Positions 15,763 through 26,782 are shown, counted from the stretch's first letter. The stretch: 64,000 nt of DNA from Saccharicrinis carchari (GCF_900182605.1 NZ_FXTB01000003.1:124001-188000), one strand, 5' to 3'. Made by a program: numbers and translations. The notes: generated from the letters alone by a model not told the origin.

Positions 15763-16758
15763 ATGGAACTAAAAGAAAAGTGGATAAAAAAGGGTTTTGT
15801 AGATGAACCGATCATTGATAAAGAAAATTTGGAGAATGCGTTTTTAAAGCTTAAAAAGGAAAAAAACGCAGTGTTGATGGCGCATTTTTATCAGGAATCC
15901 AATATTCAGGATATTGCCGATTTTGTTGGCGACAGTTTGGCCTTGGCACAATTTGCCGCTAAAACGGATGCGGATATCATTATGGTGGCCGGTGTTCATT
16001 TTATGGGGGAAAGTGCAAAAATATTATCCCCACAGAAAACTGTTATCGTACCCGATTTAAATGCCGGGTGCAGCCTGGCCGATAGCTGTCCTCCGCTTGA
16101 GTTTAAAAAATTTATTGACCAATATCCCGATCATAAAGTAATTACCTACGTTAATACGTCGGCCGAAATAAAGGCCTTATCGGATATGGTGGTAACCAGT
16201 ACCAACGCCAAAGCTATTGTGGATAGTTTTTCACCGGATGAAAAGTTGATATTTGGTCCGGACAAAAATTTGGGTAATTATATCAATAGTATCACCGGAC
16301 GCGAAATGGTGTTGTGGGATGGGGCATGCCACGTGCACGAAAAATTTTCGCTCGAAAAGATATTAGAATTAAAAAAGGAGAATCCCGATGCCGAGATTAT
16401 AGCCCATCCCGAATGTAAAAAGCCTCTGCTTATGGTTGCGGATCATGTTGGCTCTACGGCTTCTCTTTTAAAGTATACTTATACCAGTGATAAAAAAACG
16501 TTTATCGTGGCTACTGAATCGGGCATAATACATCAAATGAAACTAAAAAGCCCAAAAAAGTTGTTCATTCCGGCTCCACCAAATGATTCTACCTGTGCGT
16601 GTAACGATTGTGAGTTTATGCGCTTAAATACAATGGAAAAGATATACAATGCCTTGAAGCATGAATGGCCCAGTATAGAGGTACCCGAAGAGGTGCGGGT
16701 ACAAGCGGTTAAACCAATTGAAAAAATGTTGAAACTCTCGGCTCAATTGGGATTATAA
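15763..16758 (+). CDS. nadA: Quinolinate synthase NadA
   Basis: The 331-residue protein carries the NadA iron-sulfur Cys in GCSLADSCPP (about 105), HPECKKPL (about 216) and CACNDCEFM (about 280), and the substrate motif MAHFYQESNIQDIADFVGDSLALAQ (residues 40-64). It condenses iminoaspartate with dihydroxyacetone phosphate to quinolinate in NAD synthesis, requiring a [4Fe-4S] cluster. NadB and NadC are not in the window. It heads the long plus-strand run right of the candidate origin; a single receiver gene follows 52 bp later. Confidence 0.97.
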   Translation: MELKEKWIKKGFVDEPIIDKENLENAFLKLKKEKNAVLMAHFYQESNIQDIADFVGDSLALAQFAAKTDADIIMVAGVHFMGESAKILSPQKTVIVPDLNAGCSLADSCPPLEFKKFIDQYPDHKVITYVNTSAEIKALSDMVVTSTNAKAIVDSFSPDEKLIFGPDKNLGNYINSITGREMVLWDGACHVHEKFSLEKILELKKENPDAEIIAHPECKKPLLMVADHVGSTASLLKYTYTSDKKTFIVATESGIIHQMKLKSPKKLFIPAPPNDSTCACNDCEFMRLNTMEKIYNALKHEWPSIEVPEEVRVQAVKPIEKMLKLSAQLGL

Positions 16759-16810
16759 TTATATTTTAATACCATTTTTAGAACAAAATGGAACTACTGA
16801 AAATTATTAA

Positions 16811-17200
16811 ATGAAAAATTCTGATGCGCTGGTTATATTGTTGGTAGAGGATAATATTCTTAATCAAAGACTGATTAATCTGCATTTGAAAAAATTTGGT
16901 TACAATATTGAAATAGCCAACAATGGGAAAGAGGCCGTGGAAATGGCTAAGGAAAAGAGGTACGATTTAATAATAATGGATTTGATGATGCCTGTAATGG
17001 ATGGTTTAGAAGCTACTCGCGAAATCAGAAAGTACGAAGAGAATATGAACTATTCAACACCTATTATTGGATTAACGGCAAATACCTTTGACGGGGATAG
17101 GGATAAATGTTTGAGTCACGGTATGGATGAGTACATGACAAAACCTTTTGAACTGGATTTGTTTATATATCTGTTAAAAAAAATGGGTATTACCCAATAA
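16811..17200 (+). CDS. Single-domain response regulator
   Basis: The 129 residues form one receiver domain with no output domain. The acidic pair E13-D14, the phosphorylation site Asp57 ([14 protein letters not shown]), the switch Thr in GLTANTF and Lys in MTKPFE are all present. Such stand-alone receivers act in phosphorelays or bind partner proteins. The sequence is close to receivers of hybrid kinases ([24 protein letters not shown] type). The gene ends 4 bp before ruvB, so it is probably co-transcribed with it; no kinase is adjacent. Confidence 0.92.
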   Translation: MKNSDALVILLVEDNILNQRLINLHLKKFGYNIEIANNGKEAVEMAKEKRYDLIIMDLMMPVMDGLEATREIRKYEENMNYSTPIIGLTANTFDGDRDKCLSHGMDEYMTKPFELDLFIYLLKKMGITQ

Positions 17201-17204
17201 TGTG

Positions 17205-18230
17205 ATGGAAGATAATTTTGATATACGTGAGGAAAGCTACAAAAACATCGAAAATGAGGTTGACAATAAATTACGTCCCTTAAATTTTAACGATTTTAAA
17301 GGCCAGGACGGTATTGTAGATAATATAAAAGTATTTGTACAAGCCGCCTCAATGCGTAACGAAGCATTGGATCACGTACTATTGCATGGCCCCCCCGGAC
17401 TGGGAAAAACTACCTTATCCAATATTATCGCTAACGAGTTAGGGGTGGGATTTAAACTCACCAGTGGGCCTGTATTGGATAAGCCGGGCGATCTGGCGGG
17501 TATTCTTTCTAATCTCGAAAGTAATGATGTGCTGTTTATTGACGAAATTCATCGTTTAAGCCCGGTTGTAGAGGAGTATCTTTACTCGGCTATGGAGGAT
17601 TATAGAATAGATATTTTAATTGATAAAGGCCCCGGAGCACGCAGCATTCAAATTGAATTAAATCCATTTACGCTTATTGGTGCCACAACGCGTAGCGGAC
17701 TACTTACCAGTCCGTTGCGGGCTCGATTCGGAATCAACTGCCATCTGGAATACTACGATAATGGGGTACTGGCCGGTATTGTTAAACGCTCGTCGCGAAT
17801 ACTAGATACAGCAATTAGTGAGGAAGCCTGTGCCGAAATATCGAGAAGAAGTAGAGGAACACCGCGAATTGCCAATGCCCTGCTAAGACGTGTACGGGAT
17901 TTTGCTCAGGTTAAAGGGAACGGACAAATTGATTTGGAAATATCCAAATTCTCCTTAAAAGCCTTGAATATCGATCAGTATGGACTCGACGAAATGGATC
18001 ATAAAATATTAAACACTTTAATTGATAAGTTTCAGGGTGGACCGGTTGGTTTAAGTACCATCGGAACAGCCATTGGTGAGGATAGCGGAACTATTGAAGA
18101 GGTATATGAACCCTTTTTAATTAAAGAAGGGTTTATTAAGCGAACGCCTCGTGGTCGTATGGCCACAGCATTGGCTTATAGTCATTTAGGTAAAGATTCA
18201 TTCAATCAGCAGCAATACTCGCTGTTTTAA
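17205..18230 (+). CDS. ruvB: Holliday junction helicase subunit RuvB
   Basis: The 341-residue protein (start ATG 17205; GTG at 17202 is one codon earlier) is a typical AAA+ RuvB. It shows Walker [11 protein letters not shown] (about 67), Walker [10 protein letters not shown], sensor motif [18 protein letters not shown], and a C-terminal winged helix ending in [17 protein letters not shown]. It drives branch migration with RuvA. RuvA and RuvC are not nearby. The next gene, a flippase, starts 11 bp on. Confidence 0.98.
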   Translation: MEDNFDIREESYKNIENEVDNKLRPLNFNDFKGQDGIVDNIKVFVQAASMRNEALDHVLLHGPPGLGKTTLSNIIANELGVGFKLTSGPVLDKPGDLAGILSNLESNDVLFIDEIHRLSPVVEEYLYSAMEDYRIDILIDKGPGARSIQIELNPFTLIGATTRSGLLTSPLRARFGINCHLEYYDNGVLAGIVKRSSRILDTAISEEACAEISRRSRGTPRIANALLRRVRDFAQVKGNGQIDLEISKFSLKALNIDQYGLDEMDHKILNTLIDKFQGGPVGLSTIGTAIGEDSGTIEEVYEPFLIKEGFIKRTPRGRMATALAYSHLGKDSFNQQQYSLF

Positions 18231-18240
18231 ATCATTTAAT

Positions 18241-19731
18241 TTGGGTAAATTTAAGTCCTTGGCGAGCGATACACTTGTGTACGGCGGAAGTACTATTTTG
18301 GTTAGGCTGCTCAACTGGCTATTAATGCCTTACTATATCCGCACAATGAGTGAGGTACAGTATGGTATTGTTACTCAGGTTTATGGGTATATTGCTATTT
18401 TATTGGTAGTATTAACCTATGGTTTCGAAACAAGTTTTTTTAGGTTCTCCAATACTAAAAATCACAAAAACGTTTTTACCACGGCGCTTACAAGTATAGG
18501 ATCTACAAGCCTATTGTTTGTTGTTTTTGTATACTTGTATAAAGATGGTTTGGTACAATTTTTTGGTAAGGGTTTTTCCTCTCCACTCGTATTAATGATT
18601 GCTTTAATTGTAGCGGTTGATGCCGTTTCGGCAATTATATTTGCAAAACTTCGATACCAGGGCAAAAGTATACGGTTTGGGCTGCTTAAACTAGTTAATG
18701 TTACCCTATTGATTAGCCTGAATCTGTATTTTCTCTATTGGTGTCCTATGCACTTGGAATCCGAATACTGTGTTGTATTTAACGGACTAAATATAGCCGA
18801 TAATCAGGCCTTTTACGTGTTGCTGTCTAATTTGGCAGCTTCCGGTATCGTATTACTAATTATAAGTAGCGATGTTTTTAATAAATTGGGTACATTGGAT
18901 TTCCGATTGTTATTGCAAATGTATAAATACTCCTATCCTATTCTGATTGTAGGTATAACGGGAATGATTAATATTCAAATTGATAAAATACTTATTCCAA
19001 AACTTATTGGCGGTGAGGAAGGACTACGGCAATTGGCTATTTATGGCGCTAATTTTAAAATTGGGGTTTTAATGGCCATGTTTACTCAGTCATTTCGTCT
19101 TGCTTTCGAACCATTTTTTTTCAAAGATCGCCGCGAAACGGCCAATGAAGCTTTATATAACGATATATTAAAATATTTTGTTTTGTTTGGGTTGTTGATA
19201 TTCCTGGGAGTTACTTTTTTTATGGACATCATAAATATTGTTTTAACAGCGGAATACGAAACCGGTAATATCGTTATACCAATTGTACTTGTTTCGCAAT
19301 TACTAAGTGGCGTTTATTTTACGTTATCTGTTTGGTATAAAATTACCGATAAAACAATTTATGGGGCTTATATGGGTATTGTGGGAAGTATTATTACCAT
19401 CGGCTTAAACATACTATTAATACCCCTTTTAGGGTATGTAGGAGCGGCTATTGCGGGCTTAGTTTGTTTCTTGGTAATGGTTTTCCTCAGTATATACTGG
19501 GGAAACAAAAACTGGGCGCTGCGATACAAATGGCGTAGCCTACTTACTTATAGCGCTATAGCAGGTGTAATGTATTTTTTGGCCATTTTTATTACACCCT
19601 ACCTTAGTGCCAAAGTGGTGGCCATAAACAGTACAGGCTTTTATATATTGAAGTATATCGTGCGTTTATCGCTAATAATTGTATTTTTATGGCTTGTTTA
19701 TTATAAAGAATTCAAAAAGAAACTTACATAG
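18241..19731 (+). CDS. Polysaccharide/lipid flippase (MOP superfamily, Wzx-like)
   Basis: The 496-residue protein has 12-14 hydrophobic helices throughout and the MOP-family opening [28 protein letters not shown]. The start codon is TTG at 18241, 11 bp after ruvB; the next Met is 30 residues in and would remove the first helix, so TTG is preferred. Family members flip lipid-linked sugars or related lipids across the inner membrane. In many Bacteroidota this gene lies before dut and the TPR/DUF4292/M23 group, as here, which suggests a cell-envelope task. The substrate is unknown. Confidence 0.9.
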   Translation: MGKFKSLASDTLVYGGSTILVRLLNWLLMPYYIRTMSEVQYGIVTQVYGYIAILLVVLTYGFETSFFRFSNTKNHKNVFTTALTSIGSTSLLFVVFVYLYKDGLVQFFGKGFSSPLVLMIALIVAVDAVSAIIFAKLRYQGKSIRFGLLKLVNVTLLISLNLYFLYWCPMHLESEYCVVFNGLNIADNQAFYVLLSNLAASGIVLLIISSDVFNKLGTLDFRLLLQMYKYSYPILIVGITGMINIQIDKILIPKLIGGEEGLRQLAIYGANFKIGVLMAMFTQSFRLAFEPFFFKDRRETANEALYNDILKYFVLFGLLIFLGVTFFMDIINIVLTAEYETGNIVIPIVLVSQLLSGVYFTLSVWYKITDKTIYGAYMGIVGSIITIGLNILLIPLLGYVGAAIAGLVCFLVMVFLSIYWGNKNWALRYKWRSLLTYSAIAGVMYFLAIFITPYLSAKVVAINSTGFYILKYIVRLSLIIVFLWLVYYKEFKKKLT

Positions 19732-19735
19732 CGGT

Positions 19736-20176
19736 ATGTCTGTACAAATTAAAATTATTAATAAAAGTAATAATCCTATTCCTGCACATGCTACAGAATT
19801 GTCGGCAGGGGTTGATCTGAGAGCGGATTTATCGCAGGATATTATTTTAAAACCATTAGAAAGGGCATTAATACCCACCGGATTATATATTCAACTTCCG
19901 GAGGGTTTCGAGGCACAGATACGTCCCAGGAGCGGTTTGGCATTTAAACACGGTATTTCCGTAGTGAATAGCCCGGGTACTATTGATGCAGACTACAGAG
20001 GCGAAATTAAGGTTATTCTGGTTAATCTTTCCAATGAAGATTACAGGGTAAAAACTGGAGAACGCATTTGCCAGATGGTAGTTGCAAAACATGAGCGCAT
20101 AAACTTTGAAGTAGTGGAAACACTACAGGATACGCAGCGGGGGGATGGCGGTTTTGGCCATACAGGAAATATATAA
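19736..20176 (+). CDS. dut: dUTP diphosphatase
   Basis: With the ATG at 19736 the protein has 146 residues, the usual length. Trimeric dUTPase motifs are in order: motif 1 AGVDLRA, motif 2 IRPRSGLA, motif 3 [13 protein letters not shown] with the catalytic Asp, motif 4 ERICQMV, and the C-terminal P-loop-like motif 5 [10 protein letters not shown]. It hydrolyses dUTP to dUMP, keeping uracil out of DNA and feeding thymidylate synthesis. It follows the flippase by 4 bp and is probably in the same transcript. Confidence 0.98.
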   Translation: MSVQIKIINKSNNPIPAHATELSAGVDLRADLSQDIILKPLERALIPTGLYIQLPEGFEAQIRPRSGLAFKHGISVVNSPGTIDADYRGEIKVILVNLSNEDYRVKTGERICQMVVAKHERINFEVVETLQDTQRGDGGFGHTGNI

Positions 20177-20209
20177 ATTACAGGGCAGGGATTAAATACG
20201 GTATATTAA

Positions 20210-21955
20210 ATGAAGAATTTGTTATTAACATTACTCATTATAGTTGCTTTATGTGGATGCAATAGCCAAAAAAATGTTGTAAGCAAAAAGAGTAAGGAGA
20301 CAAGAATAGTTAGTGTATTAACCGAAGAAAATAAAAGAAAATTCGATTATTTCTTTTTTGAAGGGCAAAGGGTAAAGATGAAGGGAGAGCTAAACAAAGC
20401 AAAAAATTATTTTGTGGAATGTTTAAAGATTGATTCCTTAAGCGCTACTTGTTTTTATGAATTGGCTAATATAGCCATAGCCGAACAAAATTACCCTGCG
20501 GCGCAGCAGCTACTCAGTAATTCCGTGCGCCTCGCCCCCGATAACAAGTGGTATCAAATTCTTCTTGGCGATTTGTATCAACAAAATAAAGATTACGAAA
20601 GCGCGATAGCTGTTTATGAAGGGTTAACTAAGCGTTTTCCCGAAAGTGATGAATATAATTATGTGTTGGCACAATTATATTATACCAATAAACAGTTTAA
20701 CAAAGCAATTGATGCCTACAACCGTCTCGAAAAAAGTATCGGTATTAATGAAGTTATCTCTATCGAAAAGGAGAAAATTTACTTAGAAATGGGTAAGCAG
20801 GGCTTGGCGCATAAGGAAATAGAAAAACTGATTGAAGAGAACCCTTTTGAACCTAGATATTACGGTTTTATGGGCGATCTTTACCTGTATAACAAAGAGT
20901 ACAATAAAGCGGAGCAAAGCTATCGAAGAATTTTATCCATCGATCCGGCTAATGGTTTGGGTTATTTTTCTATTGCCAACGTTAAATTACAGCAGAAGGA
21001 TACACTCGCTTTTTTTAATAATTTTGCGCAGGGTTTAGAAGATAAGGAACTCGAGATAGAAGTAAAAATTCAAAGATTACTGCCTATACTGATGGGTAAG
21101 CAGTTTACAACTTATAAGGATACTGCTGCTATCCAAGCGCTGTTTGCCCGACTTACCAGGATTCATTCCGACGACGCCCGAAGCTACCTTTATTATGCCA
21201 ATTATTTACAAAATAACAATAATAAAGCAAAAGCCTTGGAGCAATATAAAAAGGCGTTGACGCACGATCCCGATAATCGGGGTGTTTGGCAGGATATGTT
21301 TTTTCTGGAAATAGATTTGGGTAAATTTGACATGTTGTATGCGGATGCTTCTGAGGCCTTAATTTTGTTTCCGGATGAGCCTTTATTTTCGCTGTTTTAT
21401 GCCATGGGGGCAATACAAAAGGAAGATTATGATAAGGCCAAAAATGCCTTATTAAAGGGCTTGCAGTATGTTGATAAGAATCCGGCGTTAAAAGGGCAAA
21501 TGTATGCATATTTGGGTGATGTACAACATAGTTTAGGAAATAAGGAAGAGGCTTTTGATAACTACGAAAAGGCCTTAAAAATAGACGAAAATAACGTGGT
21601 AGTGTTAAACAATTATAGCTACTACTTGTCCCTGGAAAGTAAGGATTTGGAAAAGGCCGAAAAGATGATTTCTAAATCAATAGCTTTGGAACCGGGTAAT
21701 GCAACCTACTTAGACACCTATGCGTGGGTTTTGTTTAAACGTGGCCGTTATTTTGAAGCTAAGTATATTATTGAAAGGGCAATAGATAATGGAGGAAATG
21801 AGAGCGAAGTAATTGTGGAGCACTATGGAGATATTTTATATAAAAATAATGATATTGAAGGTGCCGTAAAGCAATGGAAAAAATCGATTGAAATGGGTAA
21901 TACTTCGCCTTTAATTCCTAAAAAAATTGAGTTAAAAAAGTATGTGGAGGAATAA
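20210..21955 (+). CDS. TPR-repeat lipoprotein
   Basis: The 581-residue protein has a lipoprotein signal (ALCGC, Cys17) and about a dozen tetratricopeptide units filling residues 40-570, for example AKNYFVECLKIDSLSATCFYEL, AEQSYRRILSIDPANGLGYF and AFDNYEKALKIDENNVVVL. It should be an outer-membrane or periplasmic scaffold. The stop overlaps the DUF4292 start by 14 bp, and the M23-like protein overlaps that in turn, so the three are translated as a tight unit conserved in Bacteroidota. A role in envelope assembly is inference from context. Confidence 0.9.
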   Translation: MKNLLLTLLIIVALCGCNSQKNVVSKKSKETRIVSVLTEENKRKFDYFFFEGQRVKMKGELNKAKNYFVECLKIDSLSATCFYELANIAIAEQNYPAAQQLLSNSVRLAPDNKWYQILLGDLYQQNKDYESAIAVYEGLTKRFPESDEYNYVLAQLYYTNKQFNKAIDAYNRLEKSIGINEVISIEKEKIYLEMGKQGLAHKEIEKLIEENPFEPRYYGFMGDLYLYNKEYNKAEQSYRRILSIDPANGLGYFSIANVKLQQKDTLAFFNNFAQGLEDKELEIEVKIQRLLPILMGKQFTTYKDTAAIQALFARLTRIHSDDARSYLYYANYLQNNNNKAKALEQYKKALTHDPDNRGVWQDMFFLEIDLGKFDMLYADASEALILFPDEPLFSLFYAMGAIQKEDYDKAKNALLKGLQYVDKNPALKGQMYAYLGDVQHSLGNKEEAFDNYEKALKIDENNVVVLNNYSYYLSLESKDLEKAEKMISKSIALEPGNATYLDTYAWVLFKRGRYFEAKYIIERAIDNGGNESEVIVEHYGDILYKNNDIEGAVKQWKKSIEMGNTSPLIPKKIELKKYVEE

Positions 21956-22775
21956 TATAGGGCTTTTATTTTTAATTACGATAGCATTATTTTCGTGTAA
22001 AAGCAGCGAAATGCTAACGGGTGGAGCAGCCACTAGTATCACGGATGCACGGCTTCGAAATCAGTTAATTTTGAACGAATTAGCGTACAATAAGTTATAT
22101 TTAAAAAAGATTCAATTTACGCTAAATGAGGGGGATAATAAAAAAAGCTTTCGGGGAAGCTTTGTCGTGCAACGAGACAGCCAAATTGTTGTGTCAATCT
22201 TTGCACTGATGGGAATAGAATTGGTTAGGGCGCGACTAACACCTACGGAGGTGATTATTCTGGATAAACACAGCAAAGTTGCTACGAAAAGTAATTATGC
22301 GTATTTTAATAAAAAATTTGGTGTTGAACTTGATTTCTATACTATACAGGCGATAATTAGTAACAGTATTTTCGTGTATCCGTCGGTAGAGGATAAGTAC
22401 GATGAATTAAAAAAGTACAAGCATTATATCGATAAAAATAGCTATGTTTTTAAATCATTAAAGGAGAACAGATTGGATAGGTTGATGGGTAGGGGGAAAC
22501 AGGATTTTATACTACACGAAATGTATATATATCCCGATTTGTTTAGAATTTTTAATGTGTATATTAATGACTTTAGCAAGCAACAATCAATAGACATCCG
22601 TTATTCTAAATTTAAGAATTTTGGAACAACCCAATTTCCCGAACAGATTAAATTTACCGCTATACAATCGGATAAAAAGTTTATGGTAGATTTAAACATT
22701 AATTACTTGGAGATAAACGATGGAGGCAGCTTACATTTTAAAATACCATCAGCATATAAAATTAAAAGTTTATAA
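21942..22775 (+). CDS. DUF4292 lipoprotein
   Basis: The 277-residue protein starts within the end of the TPR gene and has a lipoprotein signal (ITIALFSC, Cys19). The central part (about 45-130) has LolA-like beta-strand spacing: FRGSFVVQRDSQIVVSIFALMGIELVRARLTP, cited here as residues 62-93. DUF4292 is a Bacteroidota family found beside the TPR and M23 genes; a LolA/LolB-like lipid-binding fold is plausible but not proven. It probably works at the outer membrane. Confidence 0.85.
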   Translation: MWRNNIGLLFLITIALFSCKSSEMLTGGAATSITDARLRNQLILNELAYNKLYLKKIQFTLNEGDNKKSFRGSFVVQRDSQIVVSIFALMGIELVRARLTPTEVIILDKHSKVATKSNYAYFNKKFGVELDFYTIQAIISNSIFVYPSVEDKYDELKKYKHYIDKNSYVFKSLKENRLDRLMGRGKQDFILHEMYIYPDLFRIFNVYINDFSKQQSIDIRYSKFKNFGTTQFPEQIKFTAIQSDKKFMVDLNINYLEINDGGSLHFKIPSAYKIKSL

Positions 22776-23916
22776 AATTGCGCTGGGGTTAATTTTTATA
22801 TGTGCTGTGCTGGGAGCACAAACTCAGGATATAGAATCACTTAAAAATAAAAGGCAGCAATACGAACAGGAAATTAGTAATGCTAAAAAATTGCTGGTAA
22901 AGAAGGGCAATACGCGTCAAAGTTTTCTGGAAGAGTTAGCGGTAGTCAATGCACAAATTAAGGCGCAAAATAAGGTGATTGCTTCTTTTAAAGAACAGAT
23001 TGATATTTCTAATGAGGTGATTAAAAAGAATAAGGCTTCAATTGAAACTTTAACAAAGGAGCTAAAAGCCTTAAAGGAATCGTATCATAAATTAATAGTT
23101 GAAACAAATAAGCAAGTCAATTCAAATTATAATGAATTTATGATTGTATTTAGTGCCAAGTCCTTCTCGGAGGCGTACCGTAGATTTAATTTAATGAAAC
23201 AGTATGCCTCGTATCGTAAAAAGCAAGGGCTGGTGTTAATGGATACCAAAACGGAACTCGACAGTATTGTGGTTGAAAACGAGAAGGTATTACAACGCAA
23301 TAGAATGGCCTATGAATCCTTACTGAAAGAGATAGAAGATTTAAAAAATACCGTAAGCAAAAAATCTTTGTATGTACAAAATCTTAAAAAGGATGAGAAA
23401 TGGTTAAAACGGGAAATAGCAAAAAAAGAGAAAGCAAGTAAAGAGTTAGAGTTGGTTATTGAAAGGGCAATTGCCAAGGCATCCAAGGAAACGAATTATG
23501 CGTTTTCTAATTTTTTAAGTGCAAAGGGAAATTTAATATGGCCGGTGGATAATGGGGTAGTAACAAGTCAGTTTGGTGAACATAATCACGCGGTTTTAAA
23601 GGGCGTAAAAGTGAAGAACAATGGGATAGATATTACAGCAGCTAAAGAAAGTACCGTTAAAAGTGTATATGAGGGTACTGTAAGCCGCGTGATTGCTATC
23701 CCGGGGTACAATAAAGCGGTTATTGTTAGGCATGGTAAATTTTTAACGGTATACGCTAATTTGGCTACCGTAAATGTAAAATCAGGGCAACTCGTAAAAA
23801 GCAAGCAAAGTATTGGCCAAGTTTTTGCCGGGAGCAAGGATAAGAATGGTATATTACATTTTGAAATCTGGGAAGAGAATAAAAAAACCAACCCACTCGA
23901 GTGGTTAAAAAAATAG
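22720..23916 (+). CDS. EnvC-like murein hydrolase activator (degenerate M23)
   Basis: This 398-residue protein has an N-terminal signal (about 17-33, IALGLIFICAVLGAQ), a long coiled coil (about 36-255, rich in Lys/Glu heptads) and a C-terminal LytM/M23 domain (about 268-398). Two of the four LytM zinc ligands are changed: the first His is Asn in VKNNGIDI and the YAHL His is Asn in VYANL; Asp and the last His (ILHFEIW) remain. This matches E. coli EnvC, which activates amidases instead of cutting peptidoglycan. The start at 22720 overlaps DUF4292 by 56 bp; no later ATG precedes the signal peptide. Confidence 0.9.
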   Translation: MEAAYILKYHQHIKLKVYKIALGLIFICAVLGAQTQDIESLKNKRQQYEQEISNAKKLLVKKGNTRQSFLEELAVVNAQIKAQNKVIASFKEQIDISNEVIKKNKASIETLTKELKALKESYHKLIVETNKQVNSNYNEFMIVFSAKSFSEAYRRFNLMKQYASYRKKQGLVLMDTKTELDSIVVENEKVLQRNRMAYESLLKEIEDLKNTVSKKSLYVQNLKKDEKWLKREIAKKEKASKELELVIERAIAKASKETNYAFSNFLSAKGNLIWPVDNGVVTSQFGEHNHAVLKGVKVKNNGIDITAAKESTVKSVYEGTVSRVIAIPGYNKAVIVRHGKFLTVYANLATVNVKSGQLVKSKQSIGQVFAGSKDKNGILHFEIWEENKKTNPLEWLKK

Positions 23917-24004
23917 GACGAATAGTTTTAGAAATTTTTTTTACATTTGGGTAACTATTTTATTTATTAATAGTATAAGCAGTAGGTAAAATACTTCAAA
24001 ACAT

Positions 24005-24409
24005 ATGGATTTAGCAGCAGAAAAAATAGTAATTAATTCCGATATAAAAAATATCAGTTTAGTTGAAAAGCTAATCGACGATATCTCCGAACAGTATGAT
24101 ATACATGCTGATGTTTATGGTAAGTTGCTGTTGGCTGTAGTTGAGGGGGTGAATAACGCCATTGTACACGGTAATAAATTGGATGCTAATAAAAATGTAC
24201 AACTGGAATATAAAATTTCTGATAAAGAATTGCAGTTTATTATTACCGATGAGGGAAGCGGTTTTGATTTTACTTCTGTACCGGATCCTACTTTACCCGA
24301 AAATGTGGAAAAAACGCATGGTAGGGGTGTATTTTTAATGAACCACTTGGCCGACAAAATTAATTTTGAAAACGACGGAAGTAAAGTTCAGCTCACATTT
24401 TTATTATAA
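24005..24409 (+). CDS. Anti-sigma-type ATP-binding protein (RsbW/SpoIIAB-like HATPase)
   Basis: The 134 residues form one GHKL ATPase domain: N-box LAVVEGVNNAIVHGN (about 45-59), G1 box ITDEGSGFDF (about 80-90) and G2 region THGRGVFLMNHLAD. This is the layout of serine kinases that act as anti-sigma factors. No anti-anti-sigma or sigma gene is adjacent. Its stop touches the ybeY GTG start, a pairing kept in many Bacteroidota, so it may be a conserved cytosolic kinase of another role. The partner is unknown. Confidence 0.88.
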   Translation: MDLAAEKIVINSDIKNISLVEKLIDDISEQYDIHADVYGKLLLAVVEGVNNAIVHGNKLDANKNVQLEYKISDKELQFIITDEGSGFDFTSVPDPTLPENVEKTHGRGVFLMNHLADKINFENDGSKVQLTFLL

Positions 24410-24829
24410 GTGATCAATTACAGTTTTGAAGATATTAAGGATATTAAGTTAAATAAAGACTTAATTGATAGATGGATTATTCAGCTTTTAGCGAATGATG
24501 GGTGGGTCGCAAAAGAAATATCCTTTATTTTTTGTTCTGACGCGTACATTTTAAAAATTAATAAGGCTTACCTGCAGCATAATTACTACACCGATATTAT
24601 TACCTTCGATTATTGTATTGACAGTTATATTAGTGGCGATATTTTTATTAGTCTCGATACTGTAAGGAATAACGCTGATGATTATAATACTACTTTTAAA
24701 CAAGAGTTATACCGAGTAATAATACACGGAATACTTCATTTAATGGGCTTCAAAGATAAAACTCCTCAACAAGCAGCAATAATGCGACAAAAGGAAGAGG
24801 AAGCCTTGGCACTGCTTAAAACAATTTAA
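24410..24829 (+). CDS. ybeY: rRNA maturation endoribonuclease YbeY
   Basis: The 139-residue protein (GTG start directly after the previous stop) has the YbeY core IIHGILHLMGFKDK (about 108-121) with two zinc His. The third His of the classic HGxLHLxGYDH motif is replaced by Asp/Lys (FKDK), which as far as I recall is normal in Bacteroidota. The strand ITFDYC and the SGDIFISLDTV segment are also typical. It matures 16S rRNA 3' ends and takes part in ribosome quality control. It lies 69 bp before mnmG. Confidence 0.94.
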   Translation: MINYSFEDIKDIKLNKDLIDRWIIQLLANDGWVAKEISFIFCSDAYILKINKAYLQHNYYTDIITFDYCIDSYISGDIFISLDTVRNNADDYNTTFKQELYRVIIHGILHLMGFKDKTPQQAAIMRQKEEEALALLKTI

Positions 24830-24898
24830 TTAATTTTGCGTTTTTTGTTAGGGTAGGGTTTTCGAACTTTACTTTATAATTTCCTAATTTAAATTTAT

Positions 24899-26776
24899 AT
24901 GGAGTTTAACTACGATATAATTGTGGTTGGGGCAGGGCATGCGGGTTGCGAAGCCGCGGCAGCGGCTGCCAACCTGGGTTCACGTACATTGTTAATTACA
25001 ATGGATATGAATAAAATTGCACAAATGAGCTGTAATCCGGCAATTGGTGGAATTGCTAAAGGTCAGATAGTACGCGAAATTGATGCATTGGGAGGCTTTA
25101 CTGGTATTGTAACCGATCGGTCTTCCATCCAGTTCCGTTTACTAAACCGATCTAAGGGTCCTGCCATGTGGAGTCCCAGAGCGCAATGCGATAGAATGAT
25201 ATTTTCGGCACAGTGGCGTAGCATATTGGAACAAACAGAAAACTTGTTTTTTTGGCAGGATACCGTCGTGGATATTAATTTTGATGGTAACCAGGTTACA
25301 TCAGTTGTTACACAACTCGGCGTGGAATTCAAATGTAAGGCCTTAATACTTACAAACGGAACATTCTTAAACGGCTTAATGCATGTAGGCAAGGTACAGA
25401 TGGAGGGGGGTAGGATTAGCGAACCAAGTTCCTATGGTTTAACCAAAAAAATGATGGAAATGGGTTTCACTACCGATAGAATGAAAACAGGTACGCCTGC
25501 TCGTATTGACGGAAGAACCATTGATTTTAGTAAATGCGAAAAGCAGGAGGGAGACGATACCTTTTATAAGTTTTCTTTTCTCCCGCACGAGAAATCCACT
25601 TTAAAGCAAAAAAGCTGCTGGCTTACGTATACCAACGAAAATGTGCATGATGAACTCCGGCATGGATTACATCAATCTCCTTTATACGACGGAACTATAC
25701 AAAGCCTTGGGCCGAGGTACTGTCCCAGCATCGAAACTAAAATTGTAACCTTTGCCGATAAGGAGGCACATCAATTACATCTTGAGCCGGAAGGGGAAAC
25801 TACTATTGAGTATTATCTGAATGGCTTTAGCAGCTCCTTACCAATGGAAGTACAAGTAAAGGCCTTGGAAAAAATACCGGGACTTGAAAAGGCGAAGATG
25901 TTCAGACCGGGCTATGCAATCGAGTATGATTTTTTTGCTCCTACACAATTGCATCATACTTTGCAAACTAAGTTCGTATCTAATTTATATTTTGCCGGAC
26001 AAATTAATGGTACCACAGGATATGAGGAGGCGGGGGCACAAGGTATTATAGCGGGCATAAATGCACATCAGCAATTAAATGATAAAGCCGATTTTGTGCT
26101 GCGGAGAGATGAAGCTTACATTGGAGTTTTAATCGATGATTTGGTTACCAAAGGTGTAGATGAGCCTTATCGGATGTTTACCTCACGTGCTGAGTTCAGA
26201 ATTTTACTTCGACAGGATGATGCCGATATCCGATTAACACAAAAAAGTTTTGATATAGGTTTGGCTAAAGAGGATCGGTTAGATTTGCTAAAGGAGAAAA
26301 TCCATTATAAAGAAGAGCTAATTGGTTTTTTAGAATCATTTAGCATTAAACCAAAATATATAAACGATTATCTCCAAAGTGTGGGATCCTCAGGTTTAAA
26401 GCAATCAGTAAAACTTAAAGATGTGCTTTTACGACCACAAGTTAATCTCTCCGGTTTGATAGCGGTAATTGAACCTTTAAAAAAACATTGTGATGCAATT
26501 CCGGCATTGCGCAGACAGGAGATTATGGAATGTGCCGAAATCTCTATCAAGTACAAAGGATATATTAATCGTGAAAAGCTAATGGCGGATAAAATGACAC
26601 GACTGGAAGAATTAAATATAGAAGGACGATTTGATTATGCCAGTATATATTCATTATCTACTGAGGCGCGACAAAAATTGAAAAAAGTAGAACCAAAAAC
26701 AATAGGGCAGGCCAGTCGAATTTCCGGCGTAAGCCCTAGCGATATAAATGTGCTACTGGTATTAATGGGTAGATAA
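24899..26776 (+). CDS. mnmG: tRNA U34 carboxymethylaminomethyl synthesis enzyme MnmG (GidA)
   Basis: The 625-residue flavoprotein starts with the FAD motif [22 protein letters not shown]. It carries the MnmG signatures [24 protein letters not shown] (residues 41-64), [11 protein letters not shown]-type segment, [11 protein letters not shown] with redox Cys-containing neighbours, and the C-terminal helical domain ([22 protein letters not shown]) that binds MnmE. With MnmE it modifies wobble uridine 34. MnmE is not in the window. A parS-like palindrome follows 7 bp after its stop, in keeping with the frequent location of gidA near the origin. Confidence 0.98.
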   Translation: MEFNYDIIVVGAGHAGCEAAAAAANLGSRTLLITMDMNKIAQMSCNPAIGGIAKGQIVREIDALGGFTGIVTDRSSIQFRLLNRSKGPAMWSPRAQCDRMIFSAQWRSILEQTENLFFWQDTVVDINFDGNQVTSVVTQLGVEFKCKALILTNGTFLNGLMHVGKVQMEGGRISEPSSYGLTKKMMEMGFTTDRMKTGTPARIDGRTIDFSKCEKQEGDDTFYKFSFLPHEKSTLKQKSCWLTYTNENVHDELRHGLHQSPLYDGTIQSLGPRYCPSIETKIVTFADKEAHQLHLEPEGETTIEYYLNGFSSSLPMEVQVKALEKIPGLEKAKMFRPGYAIEYDFFAPTQLHHTLQTKFVSNLYFAGQINGTTGYEEAGAQGIIAGINAHQQLNDKADFVLRRDEAYIGVLIDDLVTKGVDEPYRMFTSRAEFRILLRQDDADIRLTQKSFDIGLAKEDRLDLLKEKIHYKEELIGFLESFSIKPKYINDYLQSVGSSGLKQSVKLKDVLLRPQVNLSGLIAVIEPLKKHCDAIPALRRQEIMECAEISIKYKGYINREKLMADKMTRLEELNIEGRFDYASIYSLSTEARQKLKKVEPKTIGQASRISGVSPSDINVLLVLMGR

Positions 26777-26782
26777 AAACAC

